Positions 1 to 8,712 are shown, numbered from the stretch's first letter. The stretch is DNA of 64,000 nt from Allobosea vaviloviae (GCF_001298265.1 NZ_LGSZ01000095.1:124001-188000), one strand, 5' to 3'. The notes: generated by a model from the letters alone, not told the origin. Made by a program: numbers and translations.

Positions 1-1119
1 GTCGTGAATCATCAGGGATTTCACGCCCGAGGCGGTCTCGCTCGTCGTGCGCGGTCGCACGCCGGCCCAGCGATAAACGATGTCCTGCGTGGTCAGGCTG
101 AGCGAGGGCAGGGCGCGATTGGCCTCGGCGATGATGAACTCGGCCTCCTCGGGCAGCACGCGCACCGAACCCGGCTCGTCCTCGAAGATCGTCTCGGTCG
201 GGCCGAAGAAGTGATGGTCGCCCCAGGGCATGCAGTAGAAGGGCTGGCCGATGCTGCTGATCATCTCGAAGCCCGTGCCCCGGCAGGAATCCGGCAGCTT
301 GACGACGAGGTTGACGCCTTTGATGCCGACGAGATGCTTCTTCGTCGGCACCGGCCCCGATGTCTTGCGCAGCAGGCGGTCGGCCCAGGGGCCGGCCGTG
401 TTGACCAGCGTGGCGGCCTCGACGGTCGCGGTCGTGCCTGGCGAGGTCGCGTCCTCCAGCGTCACGCGCCAGCCGCCGCCGGGCAGCGGATCGAGCCGCG
501 TCGCGGTGGTGTAGTTGCGGATGGTCGCGCCGCAGCGCTCGGCGTCGAGCATCGTGTCGAGGCAGATCCGCTCCGCCCACTGATACTGGTACTCGTCAAA
601 GACGGCGACACTGGCCAGGCGCTTGCTGTCCATCAGCCCGACCATGCCGAACTGCCGCGCCGCCTCTGCCGCCGGCAACCGACGATAGGACAGCGGCACC
701 TTGGAGGATCCGAACAGGCCGAGCGCGCGATAGCCGAGATCGACCTTCCAGCCGGGATACTCGCCACCTTCGAAGACGGGGAAGAAGAAGCTATGCCGGC
801 TGACGCGCTCGGGCATGGTGCTGGCGAGTTCGGTCCGGCACTCCATCGACAGCTTCGCCATGCGAAGGCGCTGGAGCAGGTCCTTCGGGCGGTAGGCGAA
901 GCGCCACAATGCGTAGTCCGGCGAGAAATAGGCCAGGCCGGAATAGAGCAGCCGGCTCGAGCGGCTCGACGTACCCGAGCCGAAGTCGCCCTTGTCGACC
1001 ACGAGCGTGGTGCGCCCGCCAGACGCGATGTGCTGGGCGGCGCTGGCGCCGACGACGCCGCCGCCGACGATGATCACATCGAAGGAGCGGCCGTCGAGTT
1101 CCGTGAGGGGAGCGCGCAT
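1..1119 (-). CDS. GlpD-like FAD-dependent oxidoreductase (C-terminus beyond window)
   Basis: This is the N-terminal 373 residues of an FAD-dependent dehydrogenase or oxidase of the DAO/GlpD type; the reading frame is still open at base 1, so the C-terminus is missing. A dinucleotide-binding GGGVVG lies at residues 19-24. The stretch DFGSGTSSRSSRLLYSGL (about 45-62) matches the DFASGTSSRS..GGLRYL signature of aerobic glycerol-3-phosphate dehydrogenases. The start ATG is preceded by GGAGACCCCAG, a good ribosome binding site. It begins 31 bp after the ATPase gene and is probably the last gene of the ABC importer operon, so it may oxidise the imported substrate or a product of it. GlpD family membership is secure; glycerol-3-phosphate as the actual substrate is unproven. 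Confidence 0.85.
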   Translation of the reverse strand, partial: MRAPLTELDGRSFDVIIVGGGVVGASAAQHIASGGRTTLVVDKGDFGSGTSSRSSRLLYSGLAYFSPDYALWRFAYRPKDLLQRLRMAKLSMECRTELASTMPERVSRHSFFFPVFEGGEYPGWKVDLGYRALGLFGSSKVPLSYRRLPAAEAARQFGMVGLMDSKRLASVAVFDEYQYQWAERICLDTMLDAERCGATIRNYTTATRLDPLPGGGWRVTLEDATSPGTTATVEAATLVNTAGPWADRLLRKTSGPVPTKKHLVGIKGVNLVVKLPDSCRGTGFEMISSIGQPFYCMPWGDHHFFGPTETIFEDEPGSVRVLPEEAEFIIAEANRALPSLSLTTQDIVYRWAGVRPRTTSETASGVKSLMIHD

Positions 1120-1150
1120 CTGGGGTCTCCGATGGGCTTGAGGTCGGCGG

Positions 1151-2842
1151 TCAGGCGGCGTCGGGTCGCGAGGCTTCGAGTTGCGTGGCGAGCGCCGCGC
1201 GCATCGCAGCGGCGTCTTCGAGCCAGCCCTGCCGCAGCTCCGGCACGGAGGCCACGAGCAGGCGGGTATAGGGGTCGGTCGGCGCGCTCAGCACGGCCGC
1301 GCTCTCGCCAGCCTCGACGACGCGGCCATGGCGCAGCACCGTGACGCGATCGGCGATCGAGGCGACCGTCGCGAGGTCATGGCTGATGAAGATGATGGTC
1401 AGGCCGAGCTCGTCGCGCAGCCGCTTCACCAGGGCGACGATCTGGCCGGCCACGATCGTGTCCAGCGCCGAGGTGATCTCGTCGCAGATCAGGATCTCGG
1501 GTTCGGCGGCGAGCGCGCGCGCGAGATTGACGCGCTGCTTCTCACCGCCCGAGATCTCCGTCGGATAGCGATCGAGATAATGCGCGGGCAGGCTGACCAT
1601 GGCGAGCAGCTCGCGCATCCGGGCCTCCGCGGCCGCGCCCTTCAGCCCGTGGAAGAAGAACAGCACGCGCCCGAGAATGCGCCGCAGCCGGTGCTTGGGG
1701 TTGAGCGCCGTGTCGGCCATCTGCACCGCGAGCTGGACCCGGCGGCGCTGGGCCGCGGTCCGCTGCGCATCAAGCCCGGCCAGCATTTCGCCGTTCAGCG
1801 TCACGGTTCCCAAGGCGGGCGCATGCAGGCCGGCGATCACGCGCGCAAGCGTCGTCTTGCCCGAACCGGATTCGCCGATCACCGCGACGATCTCGCCCTT
1901 GCCGACCTGGAGATCAACGCCGTGCAGCGTCGGGATCTGAGGCACGCCGCCGGCGACCTTGCCATAGCCGGCAGTGAGGCCGGCGACCGTGAGGGCCTTC
2001 GCCGCGCCCTGCGCGGCGCGGGGCGGCTTCTGCGCGAGGGCACCGAGGGACAGGTGCTGGCAGGCGGCGATCAACTCGCGGGTGTAGTCCTCGCGCGGGC
2101 TCTCGATGATCTGGCGGGTCTCGCCGATCTCGACGATGCGGCCGGCCCGCATCACGGCGATGCGCGTGGCGATCTGCGCGACGACGGCGAGGTCGTGACT
2201 GACGAAGAGCGCGGCCGTCTGGTTGTCGGCGATGACCTGCTTCAGCAGGCGCATCACCTCGACTTGGGTGGTCACGTCGAGCGCGCTGGTCGGCTCGTCG
2301 CAGACCAGCAGCAGCGGCTCCTCCTGCATGCCCATCGCGATCATGAAGCGCTGAAGCTGCCCGCCGGAAACCTGGTAGGGGAAGCGGGTGCCGATGCGGT
2401 CGGGAGTCGGCAGGCTGATATAGGAAAACAGCTCCCGCGCCCGGGCCCGCGCCTGGTCGGGCGTCTGGCTGCGATGCAGCAGCGCCGATTCGATCACCTG
2501 GTCGCCGAGGCGGATGCGCGGGTTGAAGGCGGCCGCCGCGCTCTGTGCGATATAGGACGCGGTCTGGCCGCGCATGCGGTTCAGCACCGCCTGGGGCGCC
2601 TTCAGCATGTCCGTTCCGTCCAGCCGGACGCTGCCGCCAGTCGTCACGAGACCCGGCCGCAGATGCCCGAGCGCCGCGAGTGCCAGCGTCGTCTTGCCCG
2701 AGCCGGATGCGCCGATCAGCGCCAGAACCTCGCCGCGCCTGACCTGCAGCGAGACCGCGTCGAGCACGGTCGTGCCGGCCATGCTGGCGATCGAGAGATG
2801 ATCGACCGCGAGGATGGTGTCGTCTGCGCCCGTGCCGCTCAT
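1151..2842 (-). CDS. Dipeptide/oligopeptide-type ABC transporter, fused double ATPase
   Basis: This protein of about 563 residues carries two complete ABC ATPase modules in tandem, the YejF/GsiA-type fusion of DppD and DppF. The first Walker A is GASGSGKTT at residues 44-52 and the second is GESGSGKTT near residue 330. Each half has an ABC signature (SGGQLQR and SGGEKQR) and a Walker B followed by D-E (CDEPTSALD and CDEITSALD). It energises the two permeases encoded just upstream. The ATG at 2842 follows the permease stop at 2850 by 7 bases; another in-frame ATG at 2863 would overlap the permease gene, so the start is not certain. The substrate class cannot be read from the ATPase. Confidence 0.9.
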   Translation of the reverse strand: MSGTGADDTILAVDHLSIASMAGTTVLDAVSLQVRRGEVLALIGASGSGKTTLALAALGHLRPGLVTTGGSVRLDGTDMLKAPQAVLNRMRGQTASYIAQSAAAAFNPRIRLGDQVIESALLHRSQTPDQARARARELFSYISLPTPDRIGTRFPYQVSGGQLQRFMIAMGMQEEPLLLVCDEPTSALDVTTQVEVMRLLKQVIADNQTAALFVSHDLAVVAQIATRIAVMRAGRIVEIGETRQIIESPREDYTRELIAACQHLSLGALAQKPPRAAQGAAKALTVAGLTAGYGKVAGGVPQIPTLHGVDLQVGKGEIVAVIGESGSGKTTLARVIAGLHAPALGTVTLNGEMLAGLDAQRTAAQRRRVQLAVQMADTALNPKHRLRRILGRVLFFFHGLKGAAAEARMRELLAMVSLPAHYLDRYPTEISGGEKQRVNLARALAAEPEILICDEITSALDTIVAGQIVALVKRLRDELGLTIIFISHDLATVASIADRVTVLRHGRVVEAGESAAVLSAPTDPYTRLLVASVPELRQGWLEDAAAMRAALATQLEASRPDAA

Positions 2843-2849
2843 GGCCGCC

Positions 2850-3668
2850 TCAATGCCGTGCATCGCCGTCGAGCGCGTCGACGAGCATGTTGAGAGCGAT
2901 CGAGACCAGCGCGATCGCGATCGCGGGTCCGACGGCTGCGAGCGGATTGGTCGAGAGCCCGCCGAGATTCTCGCGGGCCATGCCGCCCCAATCCGCCATC
3001 GGCGGCTGCACGCCGAGGCCCACGAAGCTGAGGCTGCTCATGAACAGGATGGCGAAGCTGGCGCGGATCGCGAAATCGGTCGCGAGTGGCTTGACCACAT
3101 GGGGCAGCATCTCGCCGAACAGGATCCAGGCCATGCCCTCGCCGCGGGAACGCGCCAGCTTGATGTAGTCCATCTCCTTGAGATCGTTGCCGAGCGCGCG
3201 CGCGATCCGGAACACGCCGGCCGAATACACCACCGCGGCGATGCCGATGATGACCGAGACGGAAGACCCCAGCGCGGCGACGACGACCAGGCCGACGATG
3301 ATCTTCGGCAGGGCCAGCACGACATCGACGATGCGGCTGAGGACCGCGTCGACGAAGCCGCCGCGCGTCGCGGCCAGCAAGCCGAGCGTATCGCCGATCA
3401 GATGGGCGAGCAGCGTCGCGCTCAACGCCATGAACAGGGTGATGCGCGTGCCGTCCATCAGCCGCGAGAGCACGTCCCGGCCAAGGTAGTCGGCGCCGAG
3501 CCAGATGCCGGCGACGGGCGGGCTGAACGGCTCGTCGGAGACGAAATCGAACGGATCCTGCGGCAGCGCAAACAGCGAGACGACGGCAATCAGCGCAAAG
3601 GCGATCAGGATCGCGGCGCTGAAAACCAGCGTCGGCGAGAGCCGCCTGCGGGATGCGACGCGGCTCAT
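2850..3668 (-). CDS. DppC-like ABC transporter permease
   Basis: This inner-membrane permease of 272 residues belongs to the DppC/OppC family. It has an N-terminal membrane segment, then the family motif GADYLGRDVLSRL ahead of the BPD_transp_1 domain. The cytoplasmic EAA-type loop that docks the ATPase is visible around ARSRGEGMAWILFGEMLPH. Its ATG overlaps the stop of the upstream permease in an ATGA arrangement (3665-3668), indicating translational coupling. It forms the channel with the DppB-like partner; peptides, opines or related amphiphilic solutes are the usual cargo of the family, but the specific solute is unknown. Confidence 0.9.
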   Translation of the reverse strand: MSRVASRRRLSPTLVFSAAILIAFALIAVVSLFALPQDPFDFVSDEPFSPPVAGIWLGADYLGRDVLSRLMDGTRITLFMALSATLLAHLIGDTLGLLAATRGGFVDAVLSRIVDVVLALPKIIVGLVVVAALGSSVSVIIGIAAVVYSAGVFRIARALGNDLKEMDYIKLARSRGEGMAWILFGEMLPHVVKPLATDFAIRASFAILFMSSLSFVGLGVQPPMADWGGMARENLGGLSTNPLAAVGPAIAIALVSIALNMLVDALDGDARH

Positions 3669-4627
3669 ATCGCGTCCATCGGGCGTTGCGGCAGGGAGCG
3701 CGGATCGAAGACGCGCGCCATCACGTCGGCGAGCAGGATCAGCAGCACATAGGTCGCGCAGAAGATCATGGCGCAGGCCTGCACCACCGGCAGGTCGCGC
3801 GACTGCACCGAATCGATCATCAGTCGTGCCAGGCCGGGATAGGCGAAGATCGTCTCGACCACGACGATGCCGCTGACCAGATAGGCCGTGTTCAGCGCCA
3901 CGACATTGGCGATCGGCCCGACCGCATTGCGCAGCGCATGGCGCGCCACGACCCGGCGGCCGGGGACGCCTTTCAGGATCGCCATCTCGATATAAGCTTG
4001 CGTCAGGATGTTGCCGAGGATGGCGCGCGTCATCCGGGCGATCTGCGCGGTGACGACGACGACGAGGCTTGCCGTCGGCAGGAGCAGCGCGCGTGCCGTC
4101 TGGCCGAGGCCGGACCCTGTGCTGAGATAGGCGACGGCCGGCAGCCAGCCGAGATTGACGGCAAACAGCAGCACCAGCAGCGTCGCGAGCAGGAATTCCG
4201 GCGTGGCCGAAAGCGCCAGGATGACGATCGAAGCGCCGCGGTCGAGCGCCCGCCCGTTCCACATCGCCATGACCACGCCGAGCGCGATCGCCAGCGGCAC
4301 GGCGATCAGCGTGGTGATGCCAGCCAGCAGGGCGGTGTTGGCGACGCGCTCGGAGAGCAGGCCGCTGACCGGCGACTTCGTCACCAGCGAGCGGCCCCAA
4401 TCGCCCTGAACGGCGCCGACGAGCCACTGCAGATAGCGCTGCAGCGGCGGCTGGTTCAGGCCCATCTCGATGCGCAGCGCCTTCACGTTCTCCGGCGTCG
4501 CATACTGGCCGAGCGCGACCTGCGCGACGTCGCCGGGCAGGATCTCGCAGGCCCAGAACACGAGCAGCGAGACGATGAAGAGCAGCAGCAGCGTGGCCAG
4601 CAACCGCCAGGCGATGAAATGAGCCAC
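3665..4627 (-). CDS. DppB-like ABC transporter permease
   Basis: This 320-residue permease of the DppB/OppB family starts with a membrane helix (AHFIAWRLLATLLLLFIVSL) and has about six hydrophobic segments. The conserved C-terminal pattern GIVVVETIFAYPGLARLMIDSV matches VVVExxFxxPGxGxL of this family. Translation starts with GTG at 4627, preceded by a clear GGAG(TAGGAGC) ribosome binding site. It lies 34 bp downstream of the binding-protein gene and overlaps the DppC-like gene by 4 bp, so all are in one operon. Confidence 0.9.
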   Translation of the reverse strand: MAHFIAWRLLATLLLLFIVSLLVFWACEILPGDVAQVALGQYATPENVKALRIEMGLNQPPLQRYLQWLVGAVQGDWGRSLVTKSPVSGLLSERVANTALLAGITTLIAVPLAIALGVVMAMWNGRALDRGASIVILALSATPEFLLATLLVLLFAVNLGWLPAVAYLSTGSGLGQTARALLLPTASLVVVVTAQIARMTRAILGNILTQAYIEMAILKGVPGRRVVARHALRNAVGPIANVVALNTAYLVSGIVVVETIFAYPGLARLMIDSVQSRDLPVVQACAMIFCATYVLLILLADVMARVFDPRSLPQRPMDAI

Positions 4628-4661
4628 GCTCCTACTCCGCTCCGCTCCGACCCGTCATGGA

Positions 4662-6233
4662 TCAGGCGTCGAGCCAGATGCGGTCGGTGAAGTTGAACCC
4701 GCCCAGGCTTCCGATCGGCAGCGGCGTCAACCCCTTGATCTTCTTCGAGACGCCGTCGACGTAGTTGAGGAAGGTCGGGATCATGATCGCCCCCGAATTG
4801 TGGATGATCGTCTGGATCTCGCCGTACTGCTCCTTGCGCTTGGCAAGGTCGAACTCGGCGCGGGTCATGTCGATCAGCTTCTCGAGGCGTTCGTTCTCGA
4901 AATGCGAGAAGTTCCAGACCGCGCCCTTCTTCCAGCTCAGATTGAGCAGCATGTTGTAGGTCGGGCGGGGGTGAAAATTGGTCGCGAAGAACGGGCGCTT
5001 GCCTGCGACCGCGGTCCAGTAGCTCTCGGCCGGCTCGCGCTTGATCTGCAGGTTGAGGCCGGCGCGCATCGCCTCGCGCTGCATCAGCTGGCCGATATCG
5101 ACGCTGTAGAGCACGCCGTCGCCCATCGAGAGCTCGATCGGGCTGGCACCGATGCCCGATTTGCCGAAATGGAACTTGGCCTTGTCCACGTCGAGTTCGC
5201 GCTGCGGCAGCGCCGCGTTGTAATAGGGGCTCGCGGGGCCGATCGGATGGTCGTTGGCGATCGTGCCGTAGCCGCGCAGCACGGTGTCGAGCACGCGCTT
5301 GCGGTCGATCAGGTACGACAGGCCAAGCGCGAGGTCGGTGTTGTTGGAGGGCGCACGGTCGACCGCGGCCTGGATCGCGGTGTAGCGCGTGCTGGGTGTG
5401 ACGAAGACCTCGGCATTGCTGGACTTGGCGACCTGCTCGATGCCGTTGCCGCGCAGTTCGAGGATCATGTCGACATCCCCCGAGAGCAGCGCGTTGGCGC
5501 GCGCCGACGCATCGGGGATCGGGAACATCTCAAACTGGTCGATATAGGGCTGGCCCTGTTTCCAGAAATTCGGGTTGCGCACCAGCACGGTGCGGATGCC
5601 GGGCTGGAACTCCTTGACCGTGAAGGCGCCTGTCCCGATCGGCCTGGCGAAGTCATAGGTGCCGTTCTTGACCAGCGCGAACTGGAAGATGCCGATCAGG
5701 ATCGGGAAGTCGACATCCGGCTGCGCCAGCTCGAAGACGATCTTGCCGGGGCCGTCCGCCGTCACCGAGCTGATGTTGGCGATCAGCTGCTTGGCCGTCG
5801 AGGCGACCTTGTCCTCGCGATGGCGCAGGATCGAGAAGATGATGTCGTCGGTGGTGAGCGGTGCGCCGTCGCTGAAGCTGACGCCCTTGCGGATCGTGAA
5901 GACCCAGCGCGTCGCTTCCTTGTTGGCTTCCCAGGACTCGGCGACCTCGGGCTGGGCCTCGCCCTTCTCGTCCATCCGGGTCAGGTAGCTGTAGACGCTG
6001 GTGCCGCGGATATAGTCGTTGCCCTTGTCGTAGCGGGCGGAATCGAAGGTGTCGCCCGTCGACTGCTGGAACAGCGCCAGCCTCACCGTGCCGCCGCGCT
6101 TGGGCGTGCCCTGTGCCAGGCTGCGGCCGGAGCCCGCGAGCAGTCCCGTCGTCAGCAGGCCTGCGCTGAAGGCGCGCCGCGTGAGTGCGCTTGCCGGCAG
6201 GGAACTGCCGGTCATCATCGAACCGTCTGCCAT
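4662..6233 (-). CDS. Family 5 extracellular solute-binding protein (peptide/opine importer)
   Basis: This 523-residue periplasmic binding protein belongs to the SBP_bac_5 family (DppA/OppA type). The N-terminus has a Tat-like signal (TRRAFSAGLLTTGLLAGSGRSLAQG), then the mature protein begins with TPKRGGTVRLALFQ, typical of the family. Other family landmarks are VAESWEANKEATRWVFTIRKGVSFSDG and RPIGTGAFTVKEF. The start at 6233 is chosen because GAGGG lies 8 bases before the ATG; an earlier ATG at 6299 lacks this and would extend the signal peptide. It is the first gene of the minus-strand importer operon and captures substrate for the DppB/DppC-like permeases. Confidence 0.9.
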   Translation of the reverse strand: MADGSMMTGSSLPASALTRRAFSAGLLTTGLLAGSGRSLAQGTPKRGGTVRLALFQQSTGDTFDSARYDKGNDYIRGTSVYSYLTRMDEKGEAQPEVAESWEANKEATRWVFTIRKGVSFSDGAPLTTDDIIFSILRHREDKVASTAKQLIANISSVTADGPGKIVFELAQPDVDFPILIGIFQFALVKNGTYDFARPIGTGAFTVKEFQPGIRTVLVRNPNFWKQGQPYIDQFEMFPIPDASARANALLSGDVDMILELRGNGIEQVAKSSNAEVFVTPSTRYTAIQAAVDRAPSNNTDLALGLSYLIDRKRVLDTVLRGYGTIANDHPIGPASPYYNAALPQRELDVDKAKFHFGKSGIGASPIELSMGDGVLYSVDIGQLMQREAMRAGLNLQIKREPAESYWTAVAGKRPFFATNFHPRPTYNMLLNLSWKKGAVWNFSHFENERLEKLIDMTRAEFDLAKRKEQYGEIQTIIHNSGAIMIPTFLNYVDGVSKKIKGLTPLPIGSLGGFNFTDRIWLDA

Positions 6234-6552
6234 TCCATTCACCCTCTTGTTTGACGGCGTCTTTGACGCTCGCAGGTCATGTTGCTTCACCGCTCCCACC
6301 CGCCGGCCGGGTTAGACAGTGCAGGTGCGGAGGACCATGCGCATCTGCATTGGATACTGACATCGAGTCAGTGCGGAACTGCGATATTATTAAAATAAAC
6401 TCAGTATTCGATGATCGAATATTGAATTCAACAAAATCAGAACAAGATGATCTTTGGAAAAAGCGCGGCCGGACGATACGCCTGATATGGACAAACGAAG
6501 TTCCCGGTATGGACAGGGACGGCCGTGCCGGCCTGGTGGTTCCGGCTTCGCC
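6234..6552. promoter_or_regulatory. Regulatory region upstream of the ABC importer operon
   Basis: This 319-bp gap lies between the end of the GlxA-type regulator gene and the start of the binding-protein gene, both on the minus strand. Around 6381-6440 the sequence becomes much more A/T-rich than its surroundings, which suggests a promoter. It contains the palindrome listed separately. No coding frame in it looks real. The exact -35 and -10 elements cannot be assigned by eye. Confidence 0.5.
6405..6421. promoter_or_regulatory. Perfect 17-bp palindrome, candidate operator
   Basis: TATTCGAT-G-ATCGAATA is a perfect inverted repeat with 8-bp arms and one central base. Two further pairs match outside one mismatch on each side (CA...TG). 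It sits in the A/T-rich part of the region about 170 bp upstream of the importer start. It is a good candidate binding site for a dimeric regulator, either the neighbouring AraC-family protein or a GntR/FadR-type repressor encoded elsewhere. Confidence 0.5.
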
Positions 6553-7578
6553 TCAGACCATGCGCTTCGGGTCGAGCTGGACCTGGTAGGGGTGCAGGTC
6601 TGTCAGCGGCGAAACCCGGTCCGGCTGCGTCGGCTGAAGCAGTTCCGAGGCCCGGTCCTCCGAAGGCGAGACGCCATAGGCCTCGCGATAGCGCTCGAGA
6701 AAACGCGGATAGGAGCGGAAGCCGCAGCGCATCGCGATGGCGGTGAGGTCGATGCGCGTCGCCCTCACCAGCTTCCGCGCCCGCGCCAGGCGGATCATGC
6801 GGTAATAATCGAAGGTCGAGCAGTTGAAGGCGATCTCGAAGAGGCGATCGAGGTGGCGGCGCGACAATCCGAGATGCTCGGCGATCGCCTCGATGTCGAG
6901 CGGGCGGTGGATCGCCTCCTCCATCATGCGGCAAGCCTCGCGCACGGGCTGCGGGAAGCCGTTATAGGCCGAGGTAAACAAATCGTCCTGATAAGCGCCG
7001 ATCTCGCGCCGATAGGGGAAGATGATGATGTTGGCGACGCGCGCAGCGACCGCCTTGCCAAGGTGCTCGGAGACCAGATGCAGCATCATGTCGGTGGCTG
7101 CGGCGCCACCGGCGCAGGTCATGCGTTTCTCGCTCCAGGTGTAGACCTTCTTGACGAAGCTCACCTTCGGGAAGAGCGCCGCGAACATCGGCAGGTTGTT
7201 GAAATGCGCCGTGGCCATGTGCCCGTTGAGCACGCCGGCCTTGGCGATGTGATACACGCCGCTCTCGATCGACCCGATCATCTTGCCGTGTCTGTCGAAG
7301 CGCCGGATCAGGCTCAGCGTCTCGGCGTTCTCGTAACTGTCGTGCCGGAAGCTCGACAGCACGACGAGCGCGTCGAACTCCTTGAGGTCGCGGACATGCA
7401 TCTCGGCCTGAAGCGGAATGCCCGAACTCGACGCGACCTGCGCCTGCGTGTCGTGGACAAAGACGGAGCGGAAGGGGGGCTCGGGATAGAGCGAATTGGC
7501 GACCCGCAGCGTCTCGCTCGCGCAGACGGCACCGAGCAGCGAGAACTCCGGCAGCAGCAGGAAGGCGATTGTGTACAT
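6553..7578 (-). CDS. GlxA-type AraC family transcriptional regulator
   Basis: This regulator of 341 residues has an N-terminal DJ-1/PfpI (class I amidotransferase-like) domain, residues about 1-190, starting MYTIAFLLLPEFSLLGAVCASETLR, and a C-terminal AraC double helix-turn-helix around residues 235-325 (AEHLGLSRRHLDRLFEIAF...ALARCGFRSYPRFLERYREAYGVSPS-like). This architecture is that of GlxA, CdhR and ArgR-type regulators, which often control catabolism of quaternary ammonium compounds and amino acids. The gene is directly upstream of, and codirectional with, the ABC importer/GlpD-like operon, so it probably regulates it. Confidence 0.88.
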   Translation of the reverse strand: MYTIAFLLLPEFSLLGAVCASETLRVANSLYPEPPFRSVFVHDTQAQVASSSGIPLQAEMHVRDLKEFDALVVLSSFRHDSYENAETLSLIRRFDRHGKMIGSIESGVYHIAKAGVLNGHMATAHFNNLPMFAALFPKVSFVKKVYTWSEKRMTCAGGAAATDMMLHLVSEHLGKAVAARVANIIIFPYRREIGAYQDDLFTSAYNGFPQPVREACRMMEEAIHRPLDIEAIAEHLGLSRRHLDRLFEIAFNCSTFDYYRMIRLARARKLVRATRIDLTAIAMRCGFRSYPRFLERYREAYGVSPSEDRASELLQPTQPDRVSPLTDLHPYQVQLDPKRMV

Positions 7579-7891
7579 TCGCTGTTCTCAACAAAGCGTC
7601 GCGCATGACCGGACGAGGGACGTCGCCGGAGCCGATGGTGCTCGACGACATCCAGAGGTTACAGCACGATCCGCACGCGCTCGGCCATCGGCTATCTCAA
7701 CCCGGTCCAGTTCGAAACGAGCCCGGGCCTCGCTTGACGGAGCGATTAGAGGATTGGCGGCAGGCCACTCCTCGCACCTCCGGCGGCCTCGAACGCTGCG
7801 GCTAGCACCCCATGGAGCGGCCAACGCATGCGCTTGACGCAGCGGTATGAGGATGCATTGTGGCGCTTCGGCGCGTTACCGGGGGGCGACC
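7579..7891. other. Intergenic region with transposase remnant
   Basis: This 313-bp stretch has no intact gene. Its middle third holds the tail of an IS3-type transposase (listed separately). The rest, 7738-7891, shows no recognisable coding or regulatory structure apart from the purine-rich ribosome binding site just before the next gene. Confidence 0.5.
7651..7737 (+). pseudogene. IS3-family transposase C-terminal remnant
   Basis: The plus-strand frame ending in TGA at 7735-7737 reads RTRSAIGYLNPVQFE followed by TSPGLA and stop. This is the hallmark C-terminus of IS3-family OrfB transposases (RRHSALGYLSPxxFE). Only about 25 residues are recognisable, the upstream frame does not extend into a DDE domain, and no terminal repeats are visible. 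It is a scar of an old insertion or of a deletion through one. Confidence 0.65.
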
Positions 7892-8131
7892 ATGAACCGA
7901 TCGAGCAGCAGACTTCTGGCAATCATGGGAGCCGCCTTGCTGTGGTCGGCGTCCAATGTGGCAATCGTGAGCCCCGCTGAGGCGGTTGTCTGTGCGAAGG
8001 GCGTCTATCGCGCCGGATGCGTCGGGCCCAACGGCGCCGTCGCAACCACGCGCGTCGCCCCGCGTCGCCACGGAGCAGCCTGCCGCCGTTACGGAGTCGT
8101 CGGCGGTGTCCGCCGATGCGTGGTCTGGTAG
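7892..8131 (+). CDS. Small secreted cysteine-containing protein
   Basis: This 79-residue protein has a classic signal peptide (MNRSSSRLLAIMGAALLWSA..SPAEA) followed by a short mature part with VVCAKGVYRAGCVGPNGAV and three further-spaced Cys/Arg residues (HGAACRRYG, VRRCVVW). The start is chosen at 7892 because a GGGGGGCGACC run precedes it; an earlier in-frame start would bury the signal peptide. Short proteins with a CAxGVYRAGCxGPxG core are common orphan secreted proteins in Hyphomicrobiales as far as I recall, with no known function. It lies upstream of the metal-handling cluster but is separated by 185 bp. Confidence 0.7.
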   Translation: MNRSSSRLLAIMGAALLWSASNVAIVSPAEAVVCAKGVYRAGCVGPNGAVATTRVAPRRHGAACRRYGVVGGVRRCVVW

Positions 8132-8316
8132 GCGCACCGAACACGTCGAGGTCGATACGGCTTGATGCATCCTGCCGCGTCGCAGCGTTGGGGGCGTAGC
8201 GGCGTCTTTGCGCGCCGTCGCCCTCTCTGGATCGTCGCGTCCTGGACGCTGGGTCGCGGCGCTTTGTCCCTTCCCGTTCGCCGCTTCAGCGATTAAGCAG
8301 AAGGCAAGGAGACATC

Positions 8317-8712
8317 ATGTCGTCGAGTGGCCTGGGCAGCAGCAGAAAGAACTGGGTCGCGATCTGCGCGGCCTATCTGCTCGTGCTGCAAGTGCTGTTC
8401 GCCGGCTGGGCCGCGGGTAGCTACGCCCATGACGTCGCTCTCGACCGAACCCTGGCGCTGACGAACTGCCTGCCGGGCAGCGATTCCGGATCTGCCGGCG
8501 GTCACGGCGATACGCAGGCTCACGCCGGCATGGACTGCTGCACGGCCGGCTGCCCGATGCTCGTCGGTGCCGATCGGGTCCGGCCGGAATTCCAGCTCCT
8601 GGCACGGCGGCCCGCCGATCACGTCGCCTTTGCTCGCCGGCTCGACCGGCCTGTCGGATACCTGTCCGACCACTCGCCGGGCAATCCGCGCGCACCACCC
8701 GCTCTCGCCTGA
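8317..8712 (+). CDS. DUF2946-like small membrane/periplasmic protein with Cys-His motif
   Basis: This 131-residue protein has one N-terminal membrane segment (about residues 13-34) and a periplasmic tail with the cluster HAGMDCCTAGCPM, which looks like a soft-metal binding site. A very good ribosome binding site (AAGGAG) precedes the ATG. Proteins of similar layout, DUF2946, are found next to copper and TonB-linked metal transport genes. It is the first gene of a plus-strand run leading to a PCuAC copper chaperone and a metal-chelate ABC importer, so a role in copper or iron handling is likely. Family assignment rests on layout and motif only. Confidence 0.65.
   Translation: MSSSGLGSSRKNWVAICAAYLLVLQVLFAGWAAGSYAHDVALDRTLALTNCLPGSDSGSAGGHGDTQAHAGMDCCTAGCPMLVGADRVRPEFQLLARRPADHVAFARRLDRPVGYLSDHSPGNPRAPPALA

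Noticed and set aside
4..1344. Long plus-strand open frame opposite the GlpD-like gene
   Set aside because: It has the Arg/Ala/Gly-rich composition of a shadow frame, no recognisable domain, and covers the opposite strand of a gene with clear FAD motifs.
1181..2893. Plus-strand frame of 570 codons opposite the double ATPase
   Set aside because: It mirrors the ATPase gene almost exactly, shows Asp/Arg/Gly-rich low-complexity composition and no domain.
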